From NCBI GenBank assembly GCA_947476275.1, contig CANJPQ010000001.1:186001-250000 (forward strand): DNA of 64,000 nucleotides. The letters are read 5' to 3'. Under the pieces are notes generated by a model. That model saw nothing but the letters and a program-made list of their open reading frames with translations. It was not told the DNA's origin and did no database searches. Positions 63,169 to 64,000 of this stretch are shown one piece after another. Position 1 is the first letter of the stretch; the number at the start of each line of letters is the position of its first letter. The translations under genes were made by a program, and so were the position numbers. The stretch is from Fidelibacterota bacterium. GTDB taxonomy: Bacteria; Pseudomonadota; Alphaproteobacteria; Rhodospirillales; Rhodospirillaceae.

Positions 63169-64000
63169 ATGCGCACGTTCGCGCTCCTCGCGGCGTTCTT
63201 ATTCGGCGCAGTCATCGCAGGGCCCGTGCAACCTGCGGGGGCGGCCACGCTCCGCCTTGCCGTGACGGCGCTGCCGATCCAACTCGGCCATCCGTATCGT
63301 TCGGTCGGCGTTCCCGGCGTCTTTATCCTGAACGCAATCTTCGACGCGCTGACGAACATCGGTGCCGACGGTGAGCCGCAGCCCTGGCTGGCGATCGGGT
63401 GGGAGCAGGAAACGCCCGTGACCTGGGTGTTCCGGTTGCGGCCCAACGTCACCTTTTCCAATGGTGCGCCGTTCAACGCCGACGCGGTTGTGAAATCCGT
63501 TCAGTACCTGATCTCGCCGGAGGCCAGCGGCGACTTTGTCGCGACGGAGTTCCGCAACGTCGCAGGAATCGCCGCGCGCGATCCGCTCACGGTGGTCTTT
63601 ACGCTTCGCGCGCCGGACGTGCTGTTTCCGCGGCTGGTTTCCATTCTGAACATTGTCGAGCCCGGCGCCTGGGCGGCGGGACGCGAGGCGTTCGCCAAGC
63701 AGCCCGTCGGCACTGGACCGTTCAGCGTTCAAGCCTGGCGTCCCGCGGGCGCGTCCCTCGTTGCGTTCAAAAAGTCCTGGCGCGCGCCGAAGGTCGACGG
63801 TGTGGAAGTGCTGGCGCTCCCGGATGCGACGTCGCGGGTGCAGGGGCTTTTGTCGGGTCGTATCGACCTCGCCATGATCCTCGACCCCGACAAGACCGAC
63901 GCAATCGAAGGCGCGGGGCATCGCATGCTGGTCTATCCGCTCGGCGGCGTCATGGGGTTGGCGTTTGTCACCACGAAGCCCGAAACCCCCGTGGCCGACG
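63169..64000 (+). CDS. ABC transporter solute-binding protein, family 5, 3' end outside window
   Basis: Partial; about 277 residues visible from ATG 63169. A signal peptide (FALLAAFLFGAVIAG) precedes ATLRLAVTALPI. Family 5 (oligopeptide/dipeptide/nickel) features: VFRLRPNVTFSNGAPFNADAVVKSV and VGTGPFSVQAWRP. It delivers peptides, opines or similar solutes to an ABC importer presumably encoded just beyond the right edge. The 164-bp gap before it contains weak dyads (63030-63049 and 63053-63070) but no clear terminator. Confidence 0.88.
   Translation, partial: MRTFALLAAFLFGAVIAGPVQPAGAATLRLAVTALPIQLGHPYRSVGVPGVFILNAIFDALTNIGADGEPQPWLAIGWEQETPVTWVFRLRPNVTFSNGAPFNADAVVKSVQYLISPEASGDFVATEFRNVAGIAARDPLTVVFTLRAPDVLFPRLVSILNIVEPGAWAAGREAFAKQPVGTGPFSVQAWRPAGASLVAFKKSWRAPKVDGVEVLALPDATSRVQGLLSGRIDLAMILDPDKTDAIEGAGHRMLVYPLGGVMGLAFVTTKPETPVAD

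Overview
The window is GC-rich, gene-dense bacterial chromosome with short gaps and many 1-8 bp gene overlaps. I see no rRNA, tRNA, CRISPR array, transposase or integrase. The best taxonomic marker is the general stress response module: two PhyR-type response regulators (24211-25011 and 29676-30470) and a NepR-like anti-sigma factor (28475-28753). This partner-switching system is known only from Alphaproteobacteria. The many MmgE/PrpD, CaiB, acyl-CoA dehydrogenase, TonB-receptor and Rieske genes suggest a heterotroph specialised in organic acids and xenobiotics. I cannot name the genus.

Layout. (1) 1-18.1 kb is a catabolic island bounded by two IclR regulators. A leftward block holds a racemase/maleate-isomerase-like protein, IclR, an amidohydrolase, an acyl-CoA dehydrogenase and an esterase. 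A divergent rightward operon holds an EthD-like protein, two MmgE/PrpD proteins, two alpha/beta hydrolases (one without its nucleophile) and a CaiB-type CoA-transferase. DUF1838/MFS, an MBL-fold hydrolase and two further MFS carriers follow. (2) 18.2-23.2 kb has a Tat-exported molybdopterin oxidoreductase large subunit and a TonB receptor. (3) 23.3-31.7 kb is the stress-response segment: phyR1, DHA2 MFS, ABC-F, nepR, two small proteins, phyR2 and an OmpA-like protein. Sequences matching the EcfG consensus (GGAAC-N16/17-CGTT) lie before the small-protein pair, phyR2 and the ompA-like gene. (4) 32-40.3 kb contains an exported SDR, a secreted amidohydrolase plus Rieske oxygenase, cspA, infA, a decayed hybrid histidine kinase, a tannase-family esterase and a DsbA-like protein. 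(5) 40.4-49.4 kb has a two-component pair, an orphan coiled-coil protein, MFS, GST, a GAF protein and a split ACAD10/11-like pair (acyl-CoA dehydrogenase plus APH-family kinase). (6) 49.5-51.4 kb is an AraC/metallothionein/membrane-DUF3703 unit. (7) 51.8-57.2 kb is a leftward operon of exported proteins of unknown function (DUF1592-type cytochrome-like lipoprotein, HXXSHH/DUF1552 protein, COG4315-type repeat protein and an unrecognised protein). (8) 57.3-64 kb has a CHRD protein, methyltransferase, hydrolase, MaoC-type dehydratase, quinone-oxidoreductase-like MDR, VWA protein and the start of a family 5 solute-binding protein.

How the parts fit. Regions 1, 2 and 4 read as uptake, activation to CoA esters and oxidation of organic acids whose identity the sequence does not reveal. 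Region 3 is a stress-regulation hub whose sigma factor gene is not in the window. Region 7 is the least understood multi-gene unit. Functional assignments rest on visible motifs and family knowledge; no database search was run.
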